From Candidatus Amulumruptor caecigallinarius (lineage in GTDB: Bacteria > Bacteroidota > Bacteroidia > Bacteroidales > Muribaculaceae), in assembly GCA_944321825.1 (NCBI GenBank), contig CALUMU010000005.1, forward strand, positions 62,001-126,000: a stretch of 64,000 nucleotides of DNA, read 5' to 3'. Positions 25,405 through 33,824 of the stretch are shown here, piece after piece. The position numbers and the translations under genes were made by a program. Under the pieces are notes generated by a model. That model saw only the letters and a program-made list of their open reading frames with translations, had not been told where the DNA came from and made no database searches. Every line of letters begins with the position of its first letter. The first letter of the stretch is position 1.

Positions 25405-26423
25405 ACCATACAGCAGACACAAACCACGTCATAATCATAGCCGAGGCCGGGGTCAACCACAACGGCGACATCAACATGGCACGCAAGATGGTCTATGCCG
25501 CCAAAGAGGCGGGAGCCGACTACGTAAAATTCCAGACCGCCGTGCCCGAATTGGTCATATCCGCCATCGCCCCGAAAGCCGAATACCAAAAAGAGACCAC
25601 CGGCAGCGAGCAGAGCCAGCTTGAGATGTGCCGCGCCATACATCTCCCCTTAGGCGACTACGCCGGGCTGAAACAGCTGTGCGACGAAGTAGGCATCGGA
25701 TTCATGTCGACCCCGTTTGATCTCGTATCTATCGACTGCCTGTCGGCTCTCGGCATGGACTACTGGAAAATCCCCTCGGGTGAAATCACCAACCTCCCCT
25801 ATCTGCGCAAGATTGCAGCCAAGGGCGGCAAAGTAATCCTGTCAACAGGGATGTCGACCCTCGACGAAGTGGAAGCAGCCGTGGCGGTGCTTGAAGCCGG
25901 AGGCATACCGCGACGCGACATCACGCTGCTCCACTGCACAACACAATATCCCACTCCCATGGAGGCGGTCAACCTCCGCGCCATGGACGCGCTGTCATCG
26001 CTCGGATGCGGAGCCGTGGGCTACAGCGACCACACTTGCGGCATCGAAGTGCCTGTTGCGGCTACCGCCCTCGGAGCCAAGGTGATAGAGAAGCATTTCA
26101 CCCTCGACAAGACACTGCCCGGTCCCGACCACCGCGCCTCGCTCGAGCCGTCGGAACTGACAGCCATGGTGACCGCCATACGCAACATTGAGAAAGCCCT
26201 CGGCTCTTCCGACAAGAAAGTCACCGATGCCGAGCGACCCAACATCGAGGTAGCCCGCAAAAGCATCATCGCCGCCCGCCACATAGCCCAAGGGGAAACA
26301 TTGACCGAAGAAAACCTGACAGTAAAGCGTCCCGGCAACGGCATATCGCCCATGCTGTGGGACACGGTCATCGGCCAAAAAGCCCCCCGCGACTTCCTCC
26401 CCGACGAACTCATATCGCTCTGA
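25401..26423 (+). CDS. Nonulosonic acid synthase (NeuB/LegI family)
   Basis: A 340-residue NeuB-type enzyme that condenses phosphoenolpyruvate with a 6-carbon N-acyl-amino sugar to give a nine-carbon acid (sialic, legionaminic or pseudaminic). The NeuB barrel covers 1-270 (IIAEAGVNHNGD, YVKFQT, GYSDHTCGIEVP, EKHFTLDK), and a C-terminal SAF (antifreeze-like) domain covers about 280-340. It overlaps the ATP-grasp gene by 4 bp. LegB upstream points to a legionaminic-type product rather than Neu5Ac. No CMP-transferase gene follows; the next gene is convergent. Confidence 0.88.
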   Translation: MNHTADTNHVIIIAEAGVNHNGDINMARKMVYAAKEAGADYVKFQTAVPELVISAIAPKAEYQKETTGSEQSQLEMCRAIHLPLGDYAGLKQLCDEVGIGFMSTPFDLVSIDCLSALGMDYWKIPSGEITNLPYLRKIAAKGGKVILSTGMSTLDEVEAAVAVLEAGGIPRRDITLLHCTTQYPTPMEAVNLRAMDALSSLGCGAVGYSDHTCGIEVPVAATALGAKVIEKHFTLDKTLPGPDHRASLEPSELTAMVTAIRNIEKALGSSDKKVTDAERPNIEVARKSIIAARHIAQGETLTEENLTVKRPGNGISPMLWDTVIGQKAPRDFLPDELISL

Positions 26424-26466
26424 CAAACATTGCCGACAGCCAATGCGATGCAGAGGTGTCACCTCC

Positions 26467-27147
26467 TCACTGCCTGAAGTAGTATGTACATGAGATGCGT
26501 ACTACATTCTCGTTGACCACTTCCGGGACGACCACATCCTTACGTTTGACCATATTGATAAGTCCGAAGTACATCATCACGTTTATTTCGATATTATCAC
26601 GGACAAATCCGGCGCCAACACCCCATTTCAGGTCGCCACGTCGCCACAGTCCGTCGCTTCCGAACAGTGGATAACCGCACCCGTCAGCATCACCGTCTAT
26701 GCTTCCTCCCAAACACAGCGACCCTTCGATGCCGGCCATTACATTCATCCTCATCCAGTCAAACAAGCCAAACTGGCAGCCGGCTGTCAGCGGCACTATT
26801 GCATCGAACTTTGACATACGGCCTGACAGACAGATTTCACCCACAAGCAAATCGACCCCGAACTCGCCATACGACAACATCAGACCCGACTCAAGAAACC
26901 ACCGCCTGTCCTTCATGACATTGTAGACCACCCCGACCGCTCCGCCATATCCGATATTACCCGAATCAAAAGCATCAGGGTCAGTCGATGTCCATTTTCC
27001 AGGGATATTCAAGTCAAACGCAGCCTTGACACCAATCGACCTATGATAGCTGTGTGCAGAGTCCATTGCTTCTGCCGCACGCAATGACAGCAAGATTAAC
27101 AGCAGAAATACAACGACCACTATTCTTTTCACACCTCTTAACAACAT
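26467..27147 (-). CDS. Outer-membrane beta-barrel protein
   Basis: A 226-residue exported protein. ATG 27147 gives MLLRGVKRIVVVVFLLLILL... ending in an AxA-type cleavage site near residue 28. The mature part alternates hydrophobic and polar residues with Gly/Tyr-rich strands (YGGAVGVVYNVMKDRRWFLE, LKWGVGAGFVRDNIEINVMM) and ends in an aromatic YYFRQ, typical of PorT-like 8-strand barrels. A promoter lies at 27240-27270 on the minus strand. Function is unknown; there is no operon partner. Confidence 0.75.
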   Translation of the reverse strand: MLLRGVKRIVVVVFLLLILLSLRAAEAMDSAHSYHRSIGVKAAFDLNIPGKWTSTDPDAFDSGNIGYGGAVGVVYNVMKDRRWFLESGLMLSYGEFGVDLLVGEICLSGRMSKFDAIVPLTAGCQFGLFDWMRMNVMAGIEGSLCLGGSIDGDADGCGYPLFGSDGLWRRGDLKWGVGAGFVRDNIEINVMMYFGLINMVKRKDVVVPEVVNENVVRISCTYYFRQ

Positions 27148-27239
27148 AGCTTCATAAAAGGAGTACGAAACTGTATAAATTTGGCACATGATGTCACAGT
27201 TTCTAAATCATTTTATAATATATAGATTGTATTTTTCAG

Positions 27240-27270
27240 CAAAATTAACGAAAAAACAGGATATTATCAA
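27240..27270 (-). promoter_or_regulatory. Promoter of the beta-barrel gene at 26467
   Basis: The minus strand has TAATTTTG (27247-27240) with TTG (27270-27268) 20 bp upstream. The leader is about 85 nt. Confidence 0.5.
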
Positions 27271-27367
27271 GTATGTGAAAAACAGAAAGCAGTATTATCG
27301 AGAGTTTACCGATTCAGCCGCATATGATTTGGTGATGTTTAAATGGGTGGCATAACATCTGGGCGAT

Positions 27368-27482
27368 TGCTTGTCCCCATGGTTTGCACCGCCAGCCCTT
27401 GCAGGGCTAATCATGTGGTGTGCGCCATTGCAACGGGGCTTGCGCCCCGCCCTACTGTCCGCCCGCCCCTCCGGGGCTCCGC
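27368..27482 (+). repeat. Dispersed GC-rich intergenic repeat, copy 1
   Basis: An element of about 115 bp reading CCATGG-TTTGC...AGCCCTTGCAGGGCT, then a 35-bp core (bases 27422-27456, starting GCGCCATTGC), then CCCCTCCGGGGCTC. The core is identical to copy 3 at 42339-42455 (opposite orientation). Small palindromes (AGCCC-TTGCA-GGGCT, GGGGC-TTGC-GCCCC, CCCC-TCC-GGGG) can fold into a chain of hairpins. Frames crossing it are not genes. Confidence 0.75.
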
Positions 27483-27604
27483 TTTCGCCATAACCGCCGC
27501 ATCGCGACCCACACACCATCACCACGCCGCCAATCCGCCCATCCCCTCCGGGGCTCCGCTGCCGCCACACCGCCGCATCGCGACCCACACACCATCACCA
27601 CGCC
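27467..27604 (+). repeat. Tandem duplication, period 76-77 bp
   Basis: The unit starting CCCCTCCGGGGCTCCGCT at 27467 recurs at 27544, and a 36-bp segment starting ACCGCCGCATCGCG at 27493 recurs exactly at 27569. The first unit is the tail of the dispersed repeat copy 1, so a local duplication extended it up to the end of the glucosaminidase gene. Confidence 0.8.
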
Positions 27605-27619
27605 ACAATCCACGGCAAG

Positions 27620-28540
27620 CTACTCGGCGGGGGCGTGGATGGTGGCTTGCTCCATGAAGTAGGGGATCAGGCGGGCAGGGACTGCCGGGAATACCGGCTG
27701 GCAGTGGGAAGCGTCCGTTTCATCGGCCGTGACATTTTCAAAAGCCCTCCGTACCACCTCTGCCGACGACTCCTCCGTGGCACCAGCATCGGTATCGGAC
27801 ATATCCGAGCCAGCCAATCCTTCAAGCACCTGCCGGCGGATGTCTCTGCCAAAATCCGCCGCATCGCCGGCGGAAGCAGAAGCCATCAAGGCTTCGTCAT
27901 CAGGCGAGATTACAGGCTGTACGAGGTCTATATCATAGCGTGGAGAGTCAGATTTCTTTCTTTCGGTTTTCTTCTTTTTTCCGCCGGCATAGCGCGACGA
28001 CATCTTGCTGTAGAGGTTAAGGATATCCTTGCCATACGACTTGCGGGCAGCCCAACGGCCTCCTAACCCCTCCCAGGTAGGCGCACAGCCACGGCTGACG
28101 AGCGTAAACCGGGCATCGACCAGCTCCTCGCCATCCGGCAGGCTTTTACGTGTGGCGTAGGCATAGAGATGCTGTATCTGGGCGGTGACACCTTCCTGTA
28201 TGGAGCTGAACGCATTGCCTTTGACTCCAAGCCGCGTCACCCCGAGTCCGCAGAAATTGTATTGGTCGGGAGTCACAGCCGTACCGTCTTGAAACTTAAA
28301 CCATCCCGTCTCTATAATAGCCTGACAAAGAGCCACATCGCCACGTATACCGTAGCGGGAACCTATCTCATAGTAAGCCTCGGCTATTTCGAGAGGGAAA
28401 TCGGGATTGTGCTGACGGACAAACTCACACATATCCTCGGGGGACACCTTTGCCTCTCCGACAATACGGTTTGACGCCTTGATGCCCACTGAAGCACCGC
28501 ACAACATCAGCAACAAAAAAGTCAAAATATGTCTTTGCAT
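27620..28540 (-). CDS. Secreted glucosaminidase (FlgJ/LytG-like) domain protein
   Basis: A peptidoglycan-cleaving N-acetylglucosaminidase of 306 residues from ATG 28540 (MQRHILTFLLLMLCGASVG signal), or 313 from ATG 28561. The glucosaminidase domain spans about 30-185, with catalytic Glu in CQAIIETGWF and the following YNFCGLG. The C-terminal third is Lys-rich, then acidic and low in complexity, with no known domain. It acts on cell-wall glycan in the periplasm. Its 3' end abuts the tandem duplication of the intergenic repeat, and the last 20 codons may derive from that boundary. Confidence 0.88.
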   Translation of the reverse strand: MQRHILTFLLLMLCGASVGIKASNRIVGEAKVSPEDMCEFVRQHNPDFPLEIAEAYYEIGSRYGIRGDVALCQAIIETGWFKFQDGTAVTPDQYNFCGLGVTRLGVKGNAFSSIQEGVTAQIQHLYAYATRKSLPDGEELVDARFTLVSRGCAPTWEGLGGRWAARKSYGKDILNLYSKMSSRYAGGKKKKTERKKSDSPRYDIDLVQPVISPDDEALMASASAGDAADFGRDIRRQVLEGLAGSDMSDTDAGATEESSAEVVRRAFENVTADETDASHCQPVFPAVPARLIPYFMEQATIHAPAE

Positions 28541-28644
28541 GGCCAGTTTCAAGTCATGCAAAATAAGCTATTTTTTTTGAAACTCTTGATTAATAAGGTT
28601 ATAGAATCAACCCGACTGATATGCGTTTTAACATATTTTATGTT

Positions 28645-29088
28645 TCACATGCTGATTTGGCGGAATGTGACAAGGCGGTTGTATATAAAATTGGCTATTG
28701 TGTAAACCATCATGCCTATCACCGTAGCCACTCCGTAGCCCGAAACGGCAAAACCAAACGCCGACACCAAAAAATCATCATATATCACATAATTGGTCAG
28801 CAGCCACGTAGCAGCAAACTGCAGTCCATAACACAACGCAAATCCTACGATGAATTTGACGCACTCCACCTGCCATCCGTGGCTGCGGCTATGGAAGACC
28901 CACAATTTGTTCCACAGAAACGAATTGATAACACCGCCGACATAGCCGATGAAATTCGACACCCAGAGATTGACTCCGATGATGCTCTTGCAGACATATA
29001 TGAGAATCAGCGTGACAAGGGTGTTAATCACCCCTACCACTAAATATTTGACAAACTGCATCAAATCCTTACGGTTGACCTGCTTCAT
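28645..29088 (-). CDS. GtrA-family membrane protein
   Basis: A 147-residue protein with four membrane helices and the GtrA signature FVKYLVVGVINTLVTL near the start and NFIYNRLVTF at the end. GtrA proteins are thought to flip polyprenyl-linked sugars (e.g. in O-antigen glucosylation) or assist GT-C enzymes. It is preceded 48 bp upstream by nth on the same strand. No glycosyltransferase partner is adjacent. Confidence 0.9.
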   Translation of the reverse strand: MKQVNRKDLMQFVKYLVVGVINTLVTLILIYVCKSIIGVNLWVSNFIGYVGGVINSFLWNKLWVFHSRSHGWQVECVKFIVGFALCYGLQFAATWLLTNYVIYDDFLVSAFGFAVSGYGVATVIGMMVYTIANFIYNRLVTFRQISM

Positions 29089-29136
29089 GGTATCTTCAGA
29101 CTTAAGACTTCTGTATAAAAATGTAATGAGGATTGG

Positions 29137-29778
29137 TTACTTTTCGGATGAATTGTAGTGGCGGCAGTATGCGCGTATGCCGCACTCCATGCAGTCAGGC
29201 CGTCGCGCCTTGCAGACATACCGTCCGTGGAGTATCAGCCAGTGGTGGGCACGCGTAACAAGTTCTTCAGGGATATACTTCATCAGCTGCTGCTCTGTCT
29301 GCAAGGGGCTGCGCGAATCAGTGGTGAGGCCGATGCGCTCGCTTACCCTGAACACATGGGTGTCTACCGCCATGGCTGGTTTGTCATACACCACGGCAAG
29401 GATTACATTGGCAGTCTTACGCCCCACGCCTGGTATGGTCAGCAATTCGTCAATCGACGAGGGGACTTTGCCGTCATATTTCTCCACAAGCACCTTGGCC
29501 ATGCCGAGGAGCGATTTGGTCTTATTGTTGGGGTAAGAGACCGATTTGATATACTGATATATCTCCTCCGGGCTGGCCTGAGCCATGGCCTGCGGTGTAG
29601 GGAAAGCCTCAAAAAGCGGAGGTGTAATCATATTGACCCGCTTGTCGGTACACTGTGCCGACAGGATTACGGCAACGAGAAGCTGGTAAGGGTCGCTGTA
29701 ATGCAGCTCGGTAGCCGCCTCGGGCATAGCCTCAAGGAAGTAATCTATGATACCTTTGAAACGTTCTTTGACTGTCAT
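29137..29778 (-). CDS. nth: Endonuclease III
   Basis: This DNA glycosylase/AP lyase removes oxidised pyrimidines in base-excision repair. It has 213 residues. The helix-hairpin-helix LLTIPGVGRKTANVIL includes catalytic Lys121, and Asp139 lies in AVDTHVFR (E. coli Lys120/Asp138). The C-terminal [4Fe-4S] loop has Cys189, 196, 199 and 205 in the standard C-x6-C-x2-C-x5-C spacing. It lies 11 bp after crcB in a minus-strand cluster pheS-crcB-nth-gtrA. Confidence 0.97.
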   Translation of the reverse strand: MTVKERFKGIIDYFLEAMPEAATELHYSDPYQLLVAVILSAQCTDKRVNMITPPLFEAFPTPQAMAQASPEEIYQYIKSVSYPNNKTKSLLGMAKVLVEKYDGKVPSSIDELLTIPGVGRKTANVILAVVYDKPAMAVDTHVFRVSERIGLTTDSRSPLQTEQQLMKYIPEELVTRAHHWLILHGRYVCKARRPDCMECGIRAYCRHYNSSEK

Positions 29779-29789
29779 TAACTCTGACT

Positions 29790-30191
29790 TTATATAAGCT
29801 TCAGCAACCTATCGGTGCCGAAAAGACCTAACGCACAGGCTCCGAGACCGCCAAGGAGGGTGATAGCCACATATGACAGCATCTCGGCAATGCGTCCGTC
29901 ATGAAGCAGCTGCATGGCATCAAGCGAAAACGACGAGTAAGTGGTATAGCCTCCCAGAAACCCGGTAATCGCGAGCATATAGACCCAACGCGGCACTCCG
30001 AGATAATGGAACACTGCCCACAGGATGCCGATGACGAGACTGCCCGTTATGTTGATGCCGACGGTATAATAAAATTTGTCATGCTCGATAAACGGAAGCT
30101 GCGTCACCCCGAAGCGCGACAACGCTCCCAGACCTCCTCCGAGAGCCACAAGGGCACAATCGCCTATGATGCCGAGAGATGTCATAGCCAT
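29790..30191 (-). CDS. crcB: Fluoride channel CrcB/Fluc
   Basis: A 133-residue, four-helix dual-topology fluoride exporter of the inner membrane. It carries the family motifs GGGLGALSRF (19-28), the central GINITGSLVIG and GGYTTYSSFSLD, whose Phe/Ser/Thr residues line the pore. It lies only 13 bp after pheS, leaving no room for a fluoride riboswitch, so it is read from the pheS promoter. Confidence 0.95.
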   Translation of the reverse strand: MAMTSLGIIGDCALVALGGGLGALSRFGVTQLPFIEHDKFYYTVGINITGSLVIGILWAVFHYLGVPRWVYMLAITGFLGGYTTYSSFSLDAMQLLHDGRIAEMLSYVAITLLGGLGACALGLFGTDRLLKLI

Positions 30192-30204
30192 ACAGCATCA
30201 GATG

Positions 30205-31224
30205 TCAACGCGCACTGCGGAACTGCAACAGGAACCGGCGGTCGTTTTCAGAGAACAGGCGCAAATCCTTCACCTGATACTTGAGGTTTGTGATGCGTTC
30301 GACACCCATGCCGAGAGCGAATCCTGTATATTCCTTGCTGTCGATGCCGCAGGCTTCAAGCACGTTGGGGTCTACCATGCCGCAGCCGAGTATCTCTACC
30401 CAGCCTGTACCCTTGCAGAACGAACATCCCTTGCCTCCGCAGAGATTGCAGGAGATATCCATCTCGGCCGACGGCTCGGTGAACGGGAAATAGCTCGGAC
30501 GCAGACGGATTTTGGTATCGGGACCGAACATCTCGCGGGCAAAGTAAAGAAGCGTCTGACGCAGGTCGGCAAAAGAGACACTGCGGTCCACGTACAGGGC
30601 TTCTACCTGGTGGAAGAAGCAGTGGGCGCGTGCCGAAATAGCCTCGTTGCGGTACACACGTCCCGGACATATGATGCGGATAGGTGGCTTGGTAGTCTCC
30701 ATCACACGCGACTGCACCGACGAAGTATGTGTGCGTAGCAGCACCTCGGGATTGCGGGCTATGAAGAATGTGTCCTGCATGTCACGCGCAGGATGGTCCG
30801 CAGCAAAATTGAGCGACGAGAACACATGCCAGTCATCCTCGATTTCCGGGCCCTCGGCTATTGAAAATCCCAGACGGTCGAATATGGCTATGATGTCGTC
30901 ACGCACTATCGAAAGCGGATGACGGCTGCCGAGCTGGCGCGGAGCGGAGGTGCGGGTGAGGTCCAAATCCACATCTACGGCATCGGCATTGTCAAGAGCC
31001 TCACGCAACGCATTTATCTTGTCAGTGGCGAGATTTTTGAGTTCGTTGAGAGCCTGACCTATCTGACGCTTCTGGTCAGCGGGGACGGTGCGGAAATCAT
31101 TAAACAGAGCCGACACTAACCCTTTCTTACTCAGATACTTTATGCGCAGCTCCTCGACCTGGGCAGCATCAGCGGCTGTGAGCGCAGCGATTTCATCGCG
31201 CAGAACGTTTATCTTATCTATCAT
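30205..31224 (-). CDS. pheS: Phenylalanyl-tRNA synthetase alpha subunit
   Basis: The catalytic subunit of the alpha2beta2 enzyme that charges tRNA-Phe. It has 339 residues: an N-terminal coiled-coil tRNA-binding arm (1-90) and a class II core with motif 2 (CPGRVYRNEAISARAHCFFH) and motif 3 (LGMGVERI). A Cys-rich insert CNLCGGKGCSFCKGTGW (about 258-274) could bind zinc, as in other Bacteroidetes PheS. A -7 box TAAATTTG sits at 31250-31243. pheT is not nearby. Confidence 0.97.
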   Translation of the reverse strand: MIDKINVLRDEIAALTAADAAQVEELRIKYLSKKGLVSALFNDFRTVPADQKRQIGQALNELKNLATDKINALREALDNADAVDVDLDLTRTSAPRQLGSRHPLSIVRDDIIAIFDRLGFSIAEGPEIEDDWHVFSSLNFAADHPARDMQDTFFIARNPEVLLRTHTSSVQSRVMETTKPPIRIICPGRVYRNEAISARAHCFFHQVEALYVDRSVSFADLRQTLLYFAREMFGPDTKIRLRPSYFPFTEPSAEMDISCNLCGGKGCSFCKGTGWVEILGCGMVDPNVLEACGIDSKEYTGFALGMGVERITNLKYQVKDLRLFSENDRRFLLQFRSAR

Positions 31225-31267
31225 GTCAGTGATTTATTTTGACAAATTTACAAAATAATTTCCGTAT

Positions 31268-31295
31268 GGCGGCTGTCGAATAGCAAACAGCCGCC
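31268..31295 (-). terminator. Terminator after the PCMD operon
   Basis: A 9-bp GC-rich stem GGCGGCTGT/ACAGCCGCC with a 10-nt loop lies 14 bp beyond the PCMD stop. The U-tract is poor. Confidence 0.6.
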
Positions 31296-31308
31296 ACATA
31301 CATGTGTG

Positions 31309-32895
31309 TTAATCCTCATAGTCGTAGACAAGCTCCACGTTGTCAAGCCACATGGTAGCCTGATCACAGCCGGTGAAATAGTCGCCGAGCCAGCTTGCCG
31401 AGGCCGTTATAAGGATATATTTGGGCACACGCGAAGTGGACGTGTATTCAAAATCCACATAGAACTCGCGGTAGTCCGCGACATCTTCCTGCTGCTTCAT
31501 CTCTCCGTAGGCTATGACCATAGGATCGTTGCGGTCAAAGAGACGGCGGTTTGACGGGCTGGTGCGTATTTCGTAAGGCCCGTCGGCATCGATAAGAGCA
31601 ACCCATATGATACACTGGTCAGGCTGACCGGCCATATCCTTGAAATCGGAGGAAGTACGGTTGATGAGACCTCCCTCGTACTTGAAATAACCGTGCAGCC
31701 GTGTCGGCCGGGCAGTGAAAGGACGGCCCATATTGAGCACACCGTTCGTACCCTCGACACGCACAAACACACCGGCATAGATATTTCCAGCAGCAAATTT
31801 GCCTAAAGGACCGATACCTACAAAGCGGCTCATGAGTTTGGCAGCCTGCCCATATCCGTCACAAGTGTCGTCAGTGGGCACTGTGTTACTTTCGCCAAGG
31901 ATAGTGGCTCCCTTGTTGCCCGTATCCCACCACGGCTCACCGCTCTCTAACCACGGATTCCAGACCTTGCCGCTTTTCCACCAGTCGTCAAACATGTTGT
32001 TGGGTACCTGCGGATTATCCCCGGTGTAGAATGTCGTCACCAACGACTTGTCGTCGCCGCTGACCGCCTGTACTTCGTAGGTGGTGAGGGGCGACAGATG
32101 TCGCAGACAGCATGTCAGTGCGCCGCCATCTACAGCGACCCATGATGCCGGAGCCGCCGACCACTGTTCCTGGCCTGACGGACGGTAGTTGAATGTGACT
32201 TCCCGACCCTCCTGGACGGATGCATACACCCACGCGACCTGAGTCCAGGCATCTACCGCATTGATTGACACCACCAGGTCTGTAGACTCTACTGTAATGG
32301 TCCACACCGTCTGCCGCCCGAACTCCGTGACAGTCACAGATACAGGCTCCGAGAAGTCGACCGTCTGGCCGTTGAGGTCAGGAGTCATGACTGCTTCAGG
32401 TCCGGCGAGCTTGATGTCGGTCACATGCACAGCCGTTATATCCTTAGTGCTCGGATACATTGCCTTGACTGTATGAGCGGCGGCATCTATATCCGAGGCT
32501 CCTATCTGATCCTCTATGGCAAAACGTCTCTCGATATCCTGCACCGCAGTTATGGTCCAGTCATAAGTCTGATACAGCTGGGTCGTCACAACGTAAGGCG
32601 ACGACAGGTCTATGGTCCCTGACAGGCTCGCCGGGTCGGTAAGCTCGCCGGTCGACAGGGCATAGTCCGTCACCGACACATTATATATATCGGCATATTC
32701 GTCGAGCGTCACCGTAATCGAGCGTGTAGCCGAATCAATCTGAGCCGCCCGCATCTGATGTTCCACTTCAAACGCTGTGAACACCGGCACGATACGTGCG
32801 TACGGTATATCATTCTTTATACAGCTTACCGCCAAACAAGCGATGAGCATGAGCGCCACGAAAGCCGATGCTCCCGGCATATGTATCTTACGCAT
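31309..32895 (-). CDS. PCMD-domain surface lipoprotein
   Basis: A 528-residue lipoprotein (signal with lipobox LAVSC, Cys25). Two or three Ig-like or DUF5018-type beta modules (about 30-200) are followed by a fibronectin-type segment (about 205-295). A C-terminal PCMD domain (putative carbohydrate metabolism domain, about 300-525) begins ...MFDDWWKSGKVWNPW and contains ...YFKYEGG. The domain has a jelly-roll fold in the family and is thought to bind glycans; no catalytic residues are apparent. It is last in the operon with two barrels and a DUF4493 lipoprotein. The LAVSC signal lacks an acidic +2 signal and is followed by Ile-Lys-Asn-Asp, so surface display is possible. Confidence 0.82.
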   Translation of the reverse strand: MRKIHMPGASAFVALMLIACLAVSCIKNDIPYARIVPVFTAFEVEHQMRAAQIDSATRSITVTLDEYADIYNVSVTDYALSTGELTDPASLSGTIDLSSPYVVTTQLYQTYDWTITAVQDIERRFAIEDQIGASDIDAAAHTVKAMYPSTKDITAVHVTDIKLAGPEAVMTPDLNGQTVDFSEPVSVTVTEFGRQTVWTITVESTDLVVSINAVDAWTQVAWVYASVQEGREVTFNYRPSGQEQWSAAPASWVAVDGGALTCCLRHLSPLTTYEVQAVSGDDKSLVTTFYTGDNPQVPNNMFDDWWKSGKVWNPWLESGEPWWDTGNKGATILGESNTVPTDDTCDGYGQAAKLMSRFVGIGPLGKFAAGNIYAGVFVRVEGTNGVLNMGRPFTARPTRLHGYFKYEGGLINRTSSDFKDMAGQPDQCIIWVALIDADGPYEIRTSPSNRRLFDRNDPMVIAYGEMKQQEDVADYREFYVDFEYTSTSRVPKYILITASASWLGDYFTGCDQATMWLDNVELVYDYED

Positions 32896-32924
32896 AGTGT
32901 CTGATTATATGGATAAGTGTTTTG

Positions 32925-33824
32925 TCAGATATGCACTCCGAGGCCGAAGTTGATATTGAACACGTTAAACTTGAAATTGGCACCCGATGCAAACCGTGAA
33001 CCTTCGTCCACACCGTCGGTCATCTGGTGCTGGTGGGTCAGATGCACACCAAACACACCGAACGAGATGTTGAACGACACATAGTCCATGACGAAAACCG
33101 TCAGACCGGGTGAGAAATTGAGGGCAACGGACGTTGTGGTGGTGGAGGTCTCTTTGCTCACACCGCCTATGGTGCGGCGGAAACGTCCAGAGCCGGAGTT
33201 GAACGACAAATCCACCTCGTTGAACACACCGAAACGTTTGGCCCTACTCAGACCTATGTAGTGGCGGTAAAACACCGATGCGCCGAATGACTGGTCGTAA
33301 TAATGGACATCGCGGATGTCAAAACTGGTGTCATCATCAAAATCCACCGAGAGATTGTCGAGCCGTGCATCCGAACGGACATAGTTGAATTTCAGACCTA
33401 CAACATTGTTGTTGCTGTACACATAAGCGATATACGGCTTAATGGAGTATGTCTCGCCCTTGAAATCAAAATCCTTCAGCACGTCAAGTATGGCGACATT
33501 CTCGGCATCGAAACTCGCATAGCTTGCATTCAATCCAGCCATCCACTGCCCTTTGGGCATAAACAGATAGTTGAACAGTCCACGGTCAAAACGCCCCCAG
33601 TTACGTTCGGGCAATATCATGCTGACAGTATCACCGTTGACGATGACCAGATCGGGCTGTGGCTCAAACGCCGGGGTCTTGTCTCTCTTGCGTATCGGAT
33701 ACTGCACCTCGTCAGGGACGCTTGAAGCCTGACGGTCATCAGCATAAGCGGCAGGGCATACCGGCACCGATGCCGCTATCATAACGGCGCATATCATGCG
33801 ACGGATAAGAACAGTGGTTTTCAT
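32925..33824 (-). CDS. Outer-membrane beta-barrel, second paralogue
   Basis: A 299-residue exported barrel with a signal peptide at about 1-28 (ending PAAYA). After a 35-residue polar linker, FMPKGQWMAGLNASY opens a chain of amphipathic strands, closing with FNINFGLGVHI. Shared segments (PKGQW.AG, RHYIGL/RNYLSM, RFG.FNEV.L) show it is a paralogue of the upstream gene, which it overlaps by 4 bp. Probably an outer-membrane partner for the flanking lipoproteins. No family name is recognised. Confidence 0.78.
   Translation of the reverse strand: MKTTVLIRRMICAVMIAASVPVCPAAYADDRQASSVPDEVQYPIRKRDKTPAFEPQPDLVIVNGDTVSMILPERNWGRFDRGLFNYLFMPKGQWMAGLNASYASFDAENVAILDVLKDFDFKGETYSIKPYIAYVYSNNNVVGLKFNYVRSDARLDNLSVDFDDDTSFDIRDVHYYDQSFGASVFYRHYIGLSRAKRFGVFNEVDLSFNSGSGRFRRTIGGVSKETSTTTTSVALNFSPGLTVFVMDYVSFNISFGVFGVHLTHQHQMTDGVDEGSRFASGANFKFNVFNINFGLGVHI

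Noticed and set aside
27467-27604. Possible CRISPR array
   Set aside because: There are only two units in direct tandem with no unique spacers, and no cas genes in the window.
27295-27662. Several GC-rich frames around the dispersed repeat
   Set aside because: They translate the repeat and its tandem duplication into Pro/Arg/Cys-rich strings. The same strings arise from the copies at 42 kb, so they are repeat artefacts.
29158-29781. 207-codon plus-strand frame opposite nth
   Set aside because: Antisense shadow of endonuclease III, whose catalytic and iron-sulfur residues are all present.
30192-30204. Fluoride riboswitch before crcB
   Set aside because: Only 13 bp separate pheS and crcB, too little for the element.
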